A stretch of DNA of 64,000 nucleotides, taken from Rhizophagus irregularis (lineage: Eukaryota; Glomeromycota; Glomeromycetes; Glomerales; Glomeraceae). Of this stretch, positions 48,400 to 61,221 are shown piece by piece (within the stretch, counting starts at the first letter, position 1; each line of letters begins with the position of its first letter). The notes beneath the pieces are model-generated. The model worked only from the letters and a program-made list of their open reading frames with translations. It had not been told where the DNA came from and made no database searches. The stretch lies in assembly GCF_026210795.1 (NCBI RefSeq), contig NC_089451.1:2278001-2342000 (forward strand). The letters run 5' to 3'. A program made the translations under genes and the position numbers.

Positions 48400-49815
48400 T
48401 ATATGATGTTGTTAATGGTTTGGACATTGCTCCAGTTGGTTCGATTCCAACAAACAACTGACAAAATAGATGCTTTCAAAATCCTTCTAAATGAGAACCA
48501 GGATCCAAATGGAAAAAATAAACGAACGTTAGTAAAATGGTAGTTAAAATAAAGTAAAAAAAAGAAAATTTCGAAGTATTACCTTTTTTTACAGGAAGAG
48601 TCCAAACCTAATAAAAAGATGAGAACGAAACGTTAATCAACGTTTCATTATAAAAGAAAAAAAAATTAAAGAACTTCGAAGGATACCTTCAAAGTTCCTT
48701 CCAGGAGCTATCCAGGAACGCGTAGATCTACGAAAAGAAGAGAATAACAAATGCTTCATTAAAAAAAAGAAAAAGAGGAAAAAATCGAAATATTAATAAA
48801 ATGTTTTGATAAAACAAAAAATTTTTAAAAAAAAATTCCAAATATTCTTACAAAAATCTACGTGTCAAAGGTTAATAAAATGTTTCGATAAAGGAAAAAT
48901 TTTTTTTCCTTCCGAAATTTTACGCATGGCCTCATAATTCCTTTCTAGAGTATTTCTAACCGCTCTTTCCGTGAAGTTTCTTCTAAAATAGTTCTAGTAG
49001 TTAAAAAATTGAATATATTTTCATTTGTCAACATTCTACGCGTCCAATGATCCAGTCCCTAAGAAAAAAGATAAATATTTTCACTTTACCAAAATCCACG
49101 TCCATAGATATTTGAAGAAACCGTCTTAAAAAAAGAAAAATAAAAAAAATATACTAAAAAAAGCTTGATCGATCTCTCACTAAAATCCCTCGTCCAGATA
49201 ATTGTCGAGTTCTGAGTTTCAACTTAAAATCCCGCTCTGACACTCGTCTAAAAAAAAAAGAATGAATGAAGCGTTAGATTCATTAAAAAATAAATTTGAA
49301 AGAACCCCACTGGGTTTCCCATATATCCAAACACCTTTTCCCCTCTTGGTTCTCTGAAAGTTCTTCAAGTTCGGCTTTTGACTTGATGAGACTGAAAATT
49401 CGCCCTTTTCTTATCTAAAAAAATTAAAAGAACAAAGGATAACTACAAATTCTATCTAAGAATTTAACGGGAAACCATGGACCTACAAAGAAAGAAAATC
49501 GAAACGTTAGTAAACGTTTCATTAAAAAGACCATTTTTTACAATTTTTTCGAAGTTTTTTTTACCTTCGAAATTGAAGACTAGAATGGTTTCCGGTACCT
49601 ACAAAAAAGAGTACTTCATTTTGATCAGGAAATTTTTTTGCATTTTTGCTACAAACCGTTTCGTTAAATAAACGAAAAAAATAAAAAAATAAATTTCTAA
49701 GTTTTTTTTACCTTCGAAAATAAAAATCCAGAGTTCATTAAAAAAATTTTTTTTTTTTTTCGAACTAACTTTGAAATGAAGGCCAGAACTTGTACCTTCA
49801 GCGTTCTGGACCTAC
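48400..49815 (-). pseudogene. Cluster of very short exon-like segments of an unknown gene
   Basis: Read on the minus strand, this stretch has a series of short segments each bounded by a T-rich ...TAG and a GTAAA/GTGAG donor: 49770-49811, 49565-49598, 49306-49414, 49181-49247, 49090-49124, 48924-48993 and possibly one near 48680-48725. Several encode plausible peptide in one frame, for example KSKAELEELSENQEGK, VSERDFKLKLRTRQ and NYFRRNFTERAVRNTLE. Phases do not all agree (49306-49414 to 49181-49247 is off by one), so it may be decayed or my borders may be wrong. Between segments, AACGTTTCATTA-type words recur, suggesting intron sequences related by duplication. I recognise no family. Confidence 0.35.
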
Positions 49816-50476
49816 AAAATATAAAAATGAACGTTAGTAAAGAATGAAGCTTAATTTCAAAATGGTAGTAGAGAAGACTGGAAACTTACAAAAATAATAA
49901 AAACGAAACTTTAATTAACGTAACGTTTCATTAAAAATGAAAAATTTGGTTTTCGAAATTATTGGAGTAAACTGAATATATATATATATTTTTTATTCCG
50001 ATATGCTCAAAGTATAATCCGTAGATCATGATCGAAAAAAATTTTTTTTTTTTTCCTATATAAATGACCACTATTAACTCAATATCAATATCAATATCAA
50101 CTTAATATCAATTCAATATCACTATCACTATCAATATAAATATATATATAAATATATAAATATAAATAATATATAAAACGCTAACTATCTAGCGTATTCT
50201 GTATTTGGCTGAGATCATTGAACCAATCAAATTCGGGGTCTAGGATATTATCCTGAGAGTTAAGATTCCCCCTTAAAATCCCTTAAAATTATCAAATACT
50301 GATGCAAAATTGGATCAACTTAAAATATTAAGGATACAATTACGAATTTATTTTTAGAAATAGTTTTGCAATTGATGCGAAATCGGATCACATTTATCAT
50401 TATAATTTATAATACTAAGCATTATAATTTTTTTAGATACAAAATATTTTCTATTTCTACAAAGAAATATTTCAAA

Positions 50477-51672
50477 ATGTTTCAAAATTTAAAAAGAAAG
50501 TTTGACGAGAAATTTAAAATTCCAAAATTACCAAAAGGTTCTATTGGATTTGATGAGTGAGTAAGGTATCGCACAAGTTATTTCAAGTTCAACTCAATGT
50601 TAACTTCCATATTTGCAGTTTACCAATCAGTATCGGTCAAAATATATCGGTAAAAAACTACAACCATTTTCTTGATAGTAACGAATCGTCCGGATACAAG
50701 TTTGAATATAATAATGGTGAAGTATCTATCGTTGATATGAGCTCAAGAGAACATGCTGCTACTGCCTCACTATTGCAGAGATACTTTAATCTTCCTAATG
50801 GAAATAATGTCTGGAACCCAGCAATAGACGTTTGTGGAGATGCATGTAAGTGAATTCTAAACTTGCTTGATCTGACTTGTAATTAATTTCCTAATAATTT
50901 ATGTTTTTATAGTCCATTTTTCACCAGCTGGAAATGGGGTTAAAATAGCAGCAGACGTAGCGGTGTACCCGGCTAAGTCGTATGTTCCAGACCCACCCAT
51001 TCCTGGTCTTGGACCACCCCCATGCGATATACGTGTACTTTGAAATTTTATGTATATTATCATATCTTTTTTAATACAATTTTCTAAGATTTATAATTTT
51101 GTAGGGGCATTCTCACGCTAGAATAATTTGTGAGGTTGCAGTTGGCCAAAATGTTGCTTATTGGAAGAATAAATGTGCACTCTGGATGACTCAACCATAT
51201 GTTAGGTGTGTTTTAGGTATAAAGCTATATGAATTACGTACAACACGAGATCCACTAGGAAGATTTAATCGAAGAATGAAGGTATATATCTTTAACCATT
51301 TATTATTTTATAATTTTATCTAAAAAACTTTGTGATTTGATAAATATTAGGCTAAGTTGTGGAGACAGGGGATGGCACCTCAGAAAGTAAGTTTAAACTG
51401 TTTAGATCTTGCGGATTTCCATTTTTCTAATGTTTCTTAAATAATAGTGGGAATTTGGGACTGTACAAAAATGTAGCAATATTCCTACCGGGTGTGTTGC
51501 TTTAGGCAATCCTGTATATCAAGTCACTATTCCAATCAGCGACTTGTTTTATGATCCACAAATACCAGGAGTATATACTCCACTGGTTACATTTCCTCAT
51601 CCCGCATTTATGTATGGTAATTTTACCATCGATCTTTACAATATCCAGCAAAAAGTTTTAGAGAATCAGTAA
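50477..51672 (+). CDS. Uma2-like PD-(D/E)XK-fold protein (6 exons, 288 aa)
   Basis: Exons: 50477-50556, 50619-50845, 50913-51034, 51105-51281, 51351-51386, 51448-51672, joined in phase to 867 nt. The N-terminal 27 residues are basic. The fold shows as GYKFEYNNGEVSIVDMSS, then KIAADVAVYPAKS, where the Asp fits the first catalytic acid, then HARIICEVAVGQNVAYWKNKC, where Glu and the following helix fit the second active-site strand of Uma2/DUF820 proteins, then VLGIKLYELRTT. The C-terminal YQVTIPISDLFYDP repeats a pattern seen in fungal relatives. Bacterial members are predicted endonucleases. The fungal ones are a large family of unknown role, and the lysine expected in ExK reads Ala here (EVA), so nuclease activity is uncertain. 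No signal peptide or membrane segment is seen. The upstream frame open from 50366 is not needed for any domain. Confidence 0.72.
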
Positions 51673-52985
51673 CGATGAACATAAGGTTGTTTTAGACGTA
51701 ATTTCTTTTTCTTGAGGTAATACGAACAGTTAACCTACGTTTTTATTGTTGAAAATAAACGAAAAAAAAATAAATTTGCTGTAGGAATAATATAGTCTTT
51801 CGTGTAGTTTGTCACTTTCTGGTTAAAACGCACTTCTTTGACATGTGTCTTGATGGAACATTGATCGCAAAAAATAAATATATATAGGATGCCCGCAGCA
51901 AAAGGGGATGGTCAAATTTGAAATTATATAAAAACAATTTAATTTTGAAATTTTCTTATTATTTGTATTTACTTTTATAGCATTAACAAACAATATAAAT
52001 TTAAAAGAAAACTGATATTCTTAATAAATTGCCTGTAAAATTTAGTTTTAGATAAAAGTCCGAAAACAAACTTTTCTCAACAATTAAGTGATGATCTGCA
52101 AAATCGATCCGTGATTTAAATTGCGATTTTTTCTTGTTGCAAACCTTATGTACTTACTATAGAACCTTTAAGGTCACGTCCTATACGTATTTTGCCTGCT
52201 CTACAACTTTACACATCAGAATAAAAGAGTTTAGAATACTAATTTGAACTTTTACATATAACATAATATAGGAAAGTGCGTTGCTACGCACCTGCATAAC
52301 TATATATATATAAATTTTCAATGTTAGAGTTTTTAAAATTTCTAAAATGATTTTTTTTTTAGTTCATGAAACAGAAATTTTTTTCAAAATTTTATTTAAA
52401 AGCTGCACATGCTATACTCTTAAGAGGAAATGCTTTCCTGATACGCGGTTGGAATTTAAATCTATTTTTATAGATTTAATCACTAACGTCTAAACATACT
52501 GTACAGTTTAATCTTTAGAATATATGTACATAAATTTAAAGAAATTTAATCGTTAGCGCTATTAAATTTGATTCAAGGTAATCATCGTTACTGTGACAAA
52601 TTCTCGTTGAAAAGTACAATGTTTAAAATATAAATATATGTGATAATACTAAATTAACTAAAATGAGACAAAGTTCCATATTAAAACTAATTAAATTTTA
52701 AAAGTCTACCTATTTAAATCTGATTTCTTGAAGCGCCATACTGTTCAACAATTCCCAGCGGATTTGGGCTCAAGTCCGATACTTTTGTCACGCACGTGAA
52801 ACTTGACCCACCTGCATGCACGTTATCGATTCTTAGGAGGGATCACATGTTATAATACCAAATTTATTCTATACAATAATAGGACAAAGAAAAAATTTTT
52901 TCTCGAAGAAAAAAAAATATGTATATATAAGGACTCCCACTTTAATTTTCTCATTTTATATTCACGAATCATAAAAAAAAAGAAA
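51673..52985. other. Intergenic, AT-rich
   Basis: No gene is supported. A small hairpin GTGCGTTGCTACGCAC lies at about 52275-52290 and a CACGTGAA word near 52793, upstream of copy C. Confidence 0.45.
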
Positions 52986-55900
52986 ATGGCTAATGAAGAA
53001 AATGATAACAATTTACCTGTAATAACCCTGATACTAGTACTGTAGTAGGAAATCAATAGATCGTGAACAAGAAGTCATAATTATTAAATCTGATGTTGAA
53101 AAGGTTGGCACTTTTACCGAACCATTTAATAAATACATGAATGCAAAATCTATTAAAAGCAATAAATATAAAACCAAGTTAAGCTATAATCGTGATGTAG
53201 ATGGGTCAAGTAGTTCTGATGGTAGTATTACTAATGATAACAAGTATCATATCGCAATTTGTCAAAATGGGAAATTTGTCGCTACATTCGATACCGGTTA
53301 ATTCATTATTTCATTTTTGCTGTTGCATAAATTAAATAATTCCAATGCTAATATTTTTTTTTTCTTTAATTTAGAAACTCTTCAAATTAAGTTGTTGGAG
53401 AACACCGATAGTATTTATGAAATGATTGAACAATTTAAAATAGGCCGTGATTTCACTATATCTCAAGAACGACAACACACTATAATTGTCGAAGGAAAAG
53501 AAACCACATCGACTAATGATGAAAATTTTGGATGGTCTATCGATATATCGAATTTATACACAAAAGACATGAAAAGTAAATGTAAATATTTCATTTATAT
53601 CTCCGTATCTCGTATAATCGATAAGGACCTGATGGGTACACGGGGAAATGGAACTACAATGATCTACCGCTTTGAACTAGAAAAAAGAAATAAAAATTAT
53701 AAATATCATACTATGAAAGCTATTACCTATCACATTTTTGGAATTTCGGGAATATGTATATAGAAGTTTTAAATGAGAGCAATTTAAAGTCACCAAACGA
53801 TTCTCAACTAAAAAGATTTATAATCTTGAATTTTCATGGGATATATAATTTCGAAATTGAGGGATTGAAATTGAATGAAAAATTACGTGAATTAAAGAAT
53901 TGGTATACTAGTGAAAGTACAGATTGGATGGAACGACTTCTCCCGTATATTTACAATAATTATTTTTTGGTTGCACAATATAAAAATGGCGTGCAATCGC
54001 TTGAAGGTAAATATTTAAAATTGTTTATTTATTTATCTCATCATAATTATGTTAAAAATATATTAATATCACCTATTTCTTTTTAGTATATGATCTGGAA
54101 AAAATGGAATTAGAAACTGATGCAAGACTAGTTGAAAATATTGTAAATCAATACAATAATTATGAGACCTTTTCAGTTAGTAGGTTACAACTTTGTTTTA
54201 CTCAAGTTAATATTGTAAAGTAAGTAGTTTTCATTTATTTATCAATCATCTTCGAATGACGTAAAATTTAATTCACAATTAATTTTAAATTTATTAGTTT
54301 ATTTCAAATGGAAAATGGTTTACAAATCGCATCAAAAAAATTTAATGAAATAGAAAGAATATATTTATTGGAATTTATTGATGGTGATGATAGATTACTT
54401 ATAATAGGTGAAGGTCTGAAAGAGGGAAATGATTTAGAGAAAGAGCTGAAGTTTATAGTTTGGGATTTGTATGATACTGGAAAATATGAATTAACAGAGT
54501 TAGACGATTTTCTAATTACTAATGTAGAAAATATTCACACTCGTTTAGCTAGAACTTCAGGGAATATTATACAAATCGATAATTATGGAAACGTTTCATC
54601 GATCCTTAAAGAAGTTAAAAAAGGATTAGAGAAAAAGGACAAAAAGAAAAAAGCTGAAAAGGAAGAGTTGAATAAAGCTGCATGTCCAAATATAAACTTA
54701 AAAAAAGATATTGGAAAAAAACCAAATGGAAAACCGGATGAAAATCATACTATATATTACGATAAAAATATAAATTTCAAGCCAATAGTTAATGACAGAG
54801 AACCATGGGTATTAGGTAATTGTGAAAGAAATTCATATTGTCTCTATCAAAATAAATTAGAAACAGAAACAGAATCTTTACAACTTATTGTCGGCAGATC
54901 AACTGTTCAAGTTTGGCATCAAATCCAAGATAGTAGAAAAAATAAAGATGACCTTCCTAACAAAGGAGAACCATTTCTTGAATATATATGGACAAATCGT
55001 ATCCCGATAAATCAAGAAAGAGAAAAAACGAGGTTAAGAGTTGAAGCATTTAATTATGAATCAAATGAAGGATCACAAATAATTGATTTTTATTTAAAGG
55101 TTTATTGGTATGAAAGAAATGATAATAAAGCTTTTAAAAAAAACGAGCACGAAATAGTAATAGATGAAGATAAAGAAATAGATGAAATAGAATTTAAGAA
55201 AAAAAAAATTAACGATAGTGTAAAGGTGAAAAGAAAAGAAAAGGTAATTAAACGACAAGATATTATTGAAAAATTTCATGCAGTAAGACACGCTTGTAAA
55301 ACATTAGAACATTTAAATAAGCGTTATAAATGTAAATATTTAGCAGATAATTACGGTAAAATACATAAAGTAAGTTAATATAAAAAGAATTTATTGAATT
55401 TCTTTTTTTTGATTTTAAAAATAATGCAATTAATATTTCTTTAATTAAAAGTATGAGGAAATGGTTACCTATATTGAACATATAATCCGGATATTTGCTA
55501 AATATGAACCAGAAAATTTTAGATTATTGGATGTTCGACATAATCTTATGAAAAGTTTAATACTTGGCGATTGCGATCGCTTGATAAAATTTATATTATT
55601 TGGAGATAAAGAAGGAGCTTCTGAAAATGATATTGCTTATAATGAACTCAGACATATACCATGTAATAGAATATGGCCAGGAAAAAAGTTTTTAAAAGAT
55701 GATGACCTTGACTTTGGCGAAAAGAAAGATTATACGTTAATAGATAATGAAAAAATTAAACCAGAAAATAATATGGAATTAGCAATTTATCATTGCAAAG
55801 GTAAAGTCTCTAAACTTATTAACTTTACGAATTATATCATTTATCATGATTAAAATAACTTGATTTTATTTATTAGGTCGAGAACTTAAAGATACAATTG

Positions 55901-58187
55901 TTGTTGCTTATTTTTTGGAATATTATTCTAGAAATGCAACAGATAATGCAGGTTGGATGTGTACTGTTTCTAAGGCGATTCCTTTATTATTTAAATATAA
56001 TTACGGTTCGTTTTTTGTTATAATCTTGTTTTCGTTCAGAGAGTTTGTGTAATTTATAACTTTTTTTATATGTAACATAGACGATTATGTCAGAAAATTA
56101 TTTGTTAGAAAATGTTTTATATCAAAATCATTTTTCGGGTCAAGATCCTGATGAAATTATTCCAAATGAACACCTAAAAAGTCGCAATCATAGCATCAAA
56201 TTTAGAGCATTCAGACCAATGATCAAAAATCTAGAAATTAATGAGATTAATAAACTTGAATGCTACAATTTTTGGATTTGGATCCCATTCAAATCTCTCA
56301 AAGATTATATATTCGAAAAAGTTGAAAATTATGATAATGTTCTTGGAAAATCACCATTAGCTTTACGTGTGGTTCCCCTTCCCGGTTTTACTATAAATGA
56401 CATTCCAAAAGTTCCAAAAGTTCCAAAAGAATATAGTCGTAAAAAAATTATTTTAAACATTTTTTTATTTTTATTTATACCACGATCGTACAAGATTCGT
56501 CCCAATGATAAGAATAGGCTAAGTCCTTTTTCTAGAATGGTACTATATGAGAATAATGATGATATTTATAACAATCCGGCAATTGAAGTGATTATCGATT
56601 TTTATTGGAAACAAGCAAAAAATTTCATGTATTTTCTCTTCCTTCAATTTTTTATTTATGCCATTTGTTTCATGTTAGTTAGTTGGGCATACTTAAGTCA
56701 CAGCACGATTATTGATCACAATTTTCTATTGATGTTAATTATTGTATTTTATTATTTGGCACTTTGTCAACTTATTACTGAAGTGAAACAGTTTCATTAT
56801 CGTGGATTAAAAAAGTATTCAGAAATATACAACTTTTTTGATATAGTCTCTATTATATTTTCTATAACGATAATGTCATTAACGCTTAAACATTTCCAAA
56901 TTTCTGATGGTTTTGGAAGCGCTAAAGAAGTTGATACTGGATTAACTGTGAGTATATCATTCTCAATTTTCTTACTTTGGGTTGAACTGGTAAGTTTAGT
57001 TTCAATTGACATTTTTCCTTTATATAAAATTAATTAATTAATTATTATAACTAATTTTTTTATTATATTAATAGATTATGTATCTTCGCTTAATATCAGG
57101 TAAAAAATACATTATTTGTCTAGATAAAAATATTATTCTTTCATGAAGCATATTAATTAATATATTATTTCCCACCTGAAAGATATTGGCATTTATATTT
57201 ATTATGTCGTGGATTTGCACATACAATGTATGAAAACTCAATGTTGGTTTATTTTCGTTTTAAATTTAATCATCAGTTATGATTAATTTACCTTATTTTA
57301 TTAAATGCAGGTTCGTATTACTCAGAGAACCCACGAATATTAAAACCAAAGATTCCACATATAGTGGAAAAGCCACAAATTCTTTAACAAATGAAACACT
57401 TGACATTGAACTTAAATCAGATTTTGATCCCACATCTAGTGATAATCCGTTTACATCCTTTTTTACAGCAATAGAAGCTGCATATTTTTGGATTAATGGT
57501 GATTGGGTTCAAAGGGATGAATTTGATTTCTGGGTTATTGATGTATATACTTTTATTTCTAGTTTATTCCTTGTAATTGTTTTACAAAATATCTTAATTG
57601 CTTTTATGAGGTAAGACTTTTTTATTTACTACTTTAGTAAGAACAGCTAATTTAATATTCATTTTCTTTATTTGCTTGCATTTTTAGTGGTGCATATGAA
57701 AAAGCAGAAGCTAATGGTAAACAAACTTTATTAAGAAATCGAGCAAATCACATAGCAGATTATGAAGCATTGTATCATATTAATTTTCGAAATCCTGAGC
57801 CTGAACCGAATTATATTTATTACTTTGGTCAAGCTAAATATTTTGAAGAATGGTATAATACAAGAAAAGATGATGATAAGAGCGCTATTTATGAAGGTTT
57901 TGAAGAAATATCTATATTTACAAGACGTGTTTACAAGGGAATGGATTATGATAAATTTTCAATTCTGAAATATTGGAATAATGATAAAAAATATTAAAAT
58001 TATGGAAGATTTTAAAAATGTAAGTAATGAATTTAGCAATAATATTGAATATTTAATTAAAAGAAATGAAGGCAAAAGTTCAATTGATGAATTTGAAGAA
58101 ATTTGTGAAGTTAAAAATACGTTAGAAATTGAAGTTAAAAAATTTCAACTTAAATTAGAGAAATTGAGAGATTTAACTGAAAGTTGA
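52986..58187 (+). pseudogene. Beta-propeller/TRP-like ion channel, copy C (broken)
   Basis: It follows the exon plan of A and B: exon 1 ends 53296; then 53375-54006, 54087-54219, 54298-55369, 55452-55800, 55877-56005, 56081-56989, 57075-57099, a remnant at 57183-57227, 57311-57610, 57688-57997. Damage: the ATG at 52986 leads into TAG near 53045, and only the later ATG at 53137 reads through; after GISGIC the frame slips by one base near 53757; after RKCF in exon 7 it slips again near 56117; and the S5 exon is 45 nt instead of 100, a 55-nt loss that removes most of S5 and shifts the frame. Propeller motifs (YHIAICQNGKFVATF, LQLIVGRSTVQVWH), S1-S4, the pore helix (YFWINGD) and S6 remain recognisable. 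A coiled-coil-coding stretch in another frame reaches 58187. It cannot make a six-segment channel as read. Confidence 0.8.
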
Positions 58188-61100
58188 GGTTAAAAAATTG
58201 AAACTTAAATTAGAAAAATTGGAGAAATTAGTTTTGTAAATTTATTGTAGCTTATTTTATTTTTATATTTCTGTGGATACTTTTTTTTATAAATATATTT
58301 ATTAATAGTACTGTACATATGAGAATTAAATAAATTTGATTATTTATGTATTATAATACATATGAAATATTTTAATTATTGTAATGTGAAGGTCCGCTTA
58401 TAAGATTGATGACTTTTATAGGTTTTTGTATGAGAATCGATTTTATATTATAAATATTATATCATTATATTCCCGAGTACAGCGGTATGGTGTAAGTTAT
58501 GAAAACAACTGTAAATAAATAATTATTTATTATTGGTTTGACGGGACGTTCATGCAATTTTTATATCCCGCAGGGTAACTGAGATAAAAATATAAATATG
58601 ATATATTTATGTAATATTTATATAATATACTTTTTTTACAGCTATAAATAGAATTATTACAAAAAAAATCAGTAAGTTAACTTAAGTTTACTACTATTTC
58701 GTCTAAAATTACAATTCCAATTATACTAGTAAGCAGTAGCCATATTCGCACCTGTCGTTGGGCCTCATCTCCATGTATTCCGGAAGAAGAAAAGTAAAAT
58801 CAAACGCCAATTATACCAGGTCTTTCATTTCTGAGAATGGAACAGCCGCGCTAATCCAACAAATTATAGAGCCGTCGCAACGTGCGAAGCGCGGCGCAGA
58901 GTAACGGCGGCTCCGCAGCTCCTAATCGTCGCTGCACAGCAGTTTATTTGAATGATAAGATAATGTAAAATAATTTTATGAATTAATATTTTTTTTATAG
59001 ACAGATGTTAGTGATAGTGTACTTCGAATTAAAAATTTGTAAAACAATATTATTTTCTTTATTAAAATTTTCCGATAATAATTACCATGACAGTGGAATA
59101 AATTATAAAACAAAATTTCGTTAATCGGAATTGGATTAGCCTATCGGAATGTGCACAGTAACGAAATAGATCTGGCGCAGCATGTCACGGTTTCATATTA
59201 CGGCATGTGTTTTCATATTCAAAATTAAACTATCAAATTTTTTTTAAAATTAATATTAATTAATTCACAAATTCATAAATTTTATTGCATTGAAAGTTCG
59301 AACTATGTTATGTAATCAACTTATTTTGACACGTAGAAATGAACAGGTAAATTTATGGGAAAGAATAATTATATTTTTCGTATTTAATATATTGTGTAAT
59401 TGTCTTCTGTGTAACTGTTGATCAAACTTCGAATTATCATAATCGTGTTATTTGTACGTATAATCGTGTTATTTGTACGTAATAATAAATCATATACATA
59501 TTATTATATATTGCAAAAAGAAAAAAAATAAAATAAATAAACTTTGTGTTTTTTTCAACAGAAGTTGGATTCTATAACAGATAACTTTAAAATAAATTAA
59601 GAACTCAGATTTTTATTAAAAAAAATAAACATGAATTTATAAAAAAATTAAACTCAAGAACCTCCTGATTTTTATTGATAAAAATAAAGAACCTGACGTT
59701 ATAAAAAAGAGAAATAAAGAAAATCGGAGCCATAGAAAGCGTTATAAATAAACCATTCCTAGAAGAAAAAAAATTTATGGTAATTTAAATAATCAAATTT
59801 ACTTCATGCATCGTATTCTATACACATCCCTGAAAATGAAAAAATGACATTAGTGTTACTTCAAACAAATAAACATCATCAAACCACCGTTCTAAGTTAT
59901 AGTACTAAGTCAATGGATTGAAGTCGCATTTAAAAATACAGAATATTGTTTCAAACGCAATTACCAAAGATAGGAAATTAAACTTACCGCATATTCCAAG
60001 TCATCATGTTCAAAATCATAAAGAAACATAGTAATCGAAACATAGTATAATGCTCTCTCTCCATCTCATTTTCGACTCCCATTGTACCATTTCATCACCG
60101 TTCCATTTTTGTGGATTTGATATGAAGTTTATACAAAAATCACTGCCAATAATGATTACATGATATACAGTACAGTGTATATATATTGTTGGATACTACG
60201 AACTGTGAGTCGGCGATGTTTCAAGGATCAAATACAATTATGAAAAAATTTATCAATAGAAAATCAGCTACACGTATGAGGGTGCCGATCAAAATAATCA
60301 GAAACATTACGCAAATAAGGTATGTCGAGGCTCTTATTTGACATAAACTTTCAGTGATTCAAGAAGATTTTTTATCGATACGCAGTATATTAATATTGAC
60401 GATTGTTTATTTGAGCATGATTAGCCATATGATAATATAGATATTGTACGGTGTTGTATTTATATTGATTAACGTCACGAAATGTCACACTGATTTTTCT
60501 TGCGCAGGCATATGTAGATGAGCTAAATGATGTAAAGAACTAGTACATTTTTCCCGCAGCAAGCTTCCATTTAAAGGTTTTGATTGGATAGAGTTCACAA
60601 TTTTTTTTTTGCCTATTTATTAACACCTAAAACCACCAAACTTTTGCAAGGTTTGCTCGTGTAAATTGGTCTCCTCGAAAAGCTCTGTTGCAAGAATTAA
60701 TGTCGTGTTCGCAGGTGTGATCTTCTGGGTTTAAAGTATTGTGATTTGATGCACATCTAACCATTTGCAGATGAATGGGTATGAGGTCAATTCGGATGCT
60801 TATTTATATCATTATATATTGTAGTGACTTATCACCTTACGATTGTGGGGGTAATACTGATCAAGTCGTCATTTGAGTGACCAATTCGGCCAAAATTAGC
60901 ATGGCTAATTTTTGGCTGAATTAGTCCTAAAGCTGGTCAATTTTTCCAATTTGTCTCGTGACTTATTATAAAAAATTAGATTTATCAAATGAAAATTAAA
61001 TTTGCAAAGAAAAAAAAATAAAGGATTAAAATTAAAAATAAAATAATACAACAAATTTTTAAATTTAAATATACATATAAATACATAAATACAGAAAATA

Positions 61101-61221
61101 TATAAATACAATAAATACATAAACATATAATCACAAGATTGAAAAAAAAACGATATACTAAACATAAACATATTAAAACTACTGTACAATATTTATAATA
61201 TACTGTACATACTATAAATTA
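58188..61221. other. Intergenic between convergent copies C and D
   Basis: No gene is supported. A GC-rich patch at 58850-58945 stands out in otherwise AT-rich DNA and contains a GAGCCGTCG/CGGCGGCTC inverted pair (58869-58912). The minus-strand frame 60905-61189 is low-complexity. Confidence 0.5.

Noticed and set aside
52268-52292. Hairpin GTGCGTTGCTACGCAC as a Helitron 3' end
   Set aside because: There is no CTRR after the hairpin and no matching 5' end in the window.
56087-57037. A separate membrane-protein gene starting at ATG 56087
   Set aside because: The ATG is created by a frameshift inside exon 7 of channel copy C; the preceding bases read DDYVRKLFVRKCF in the family frame.
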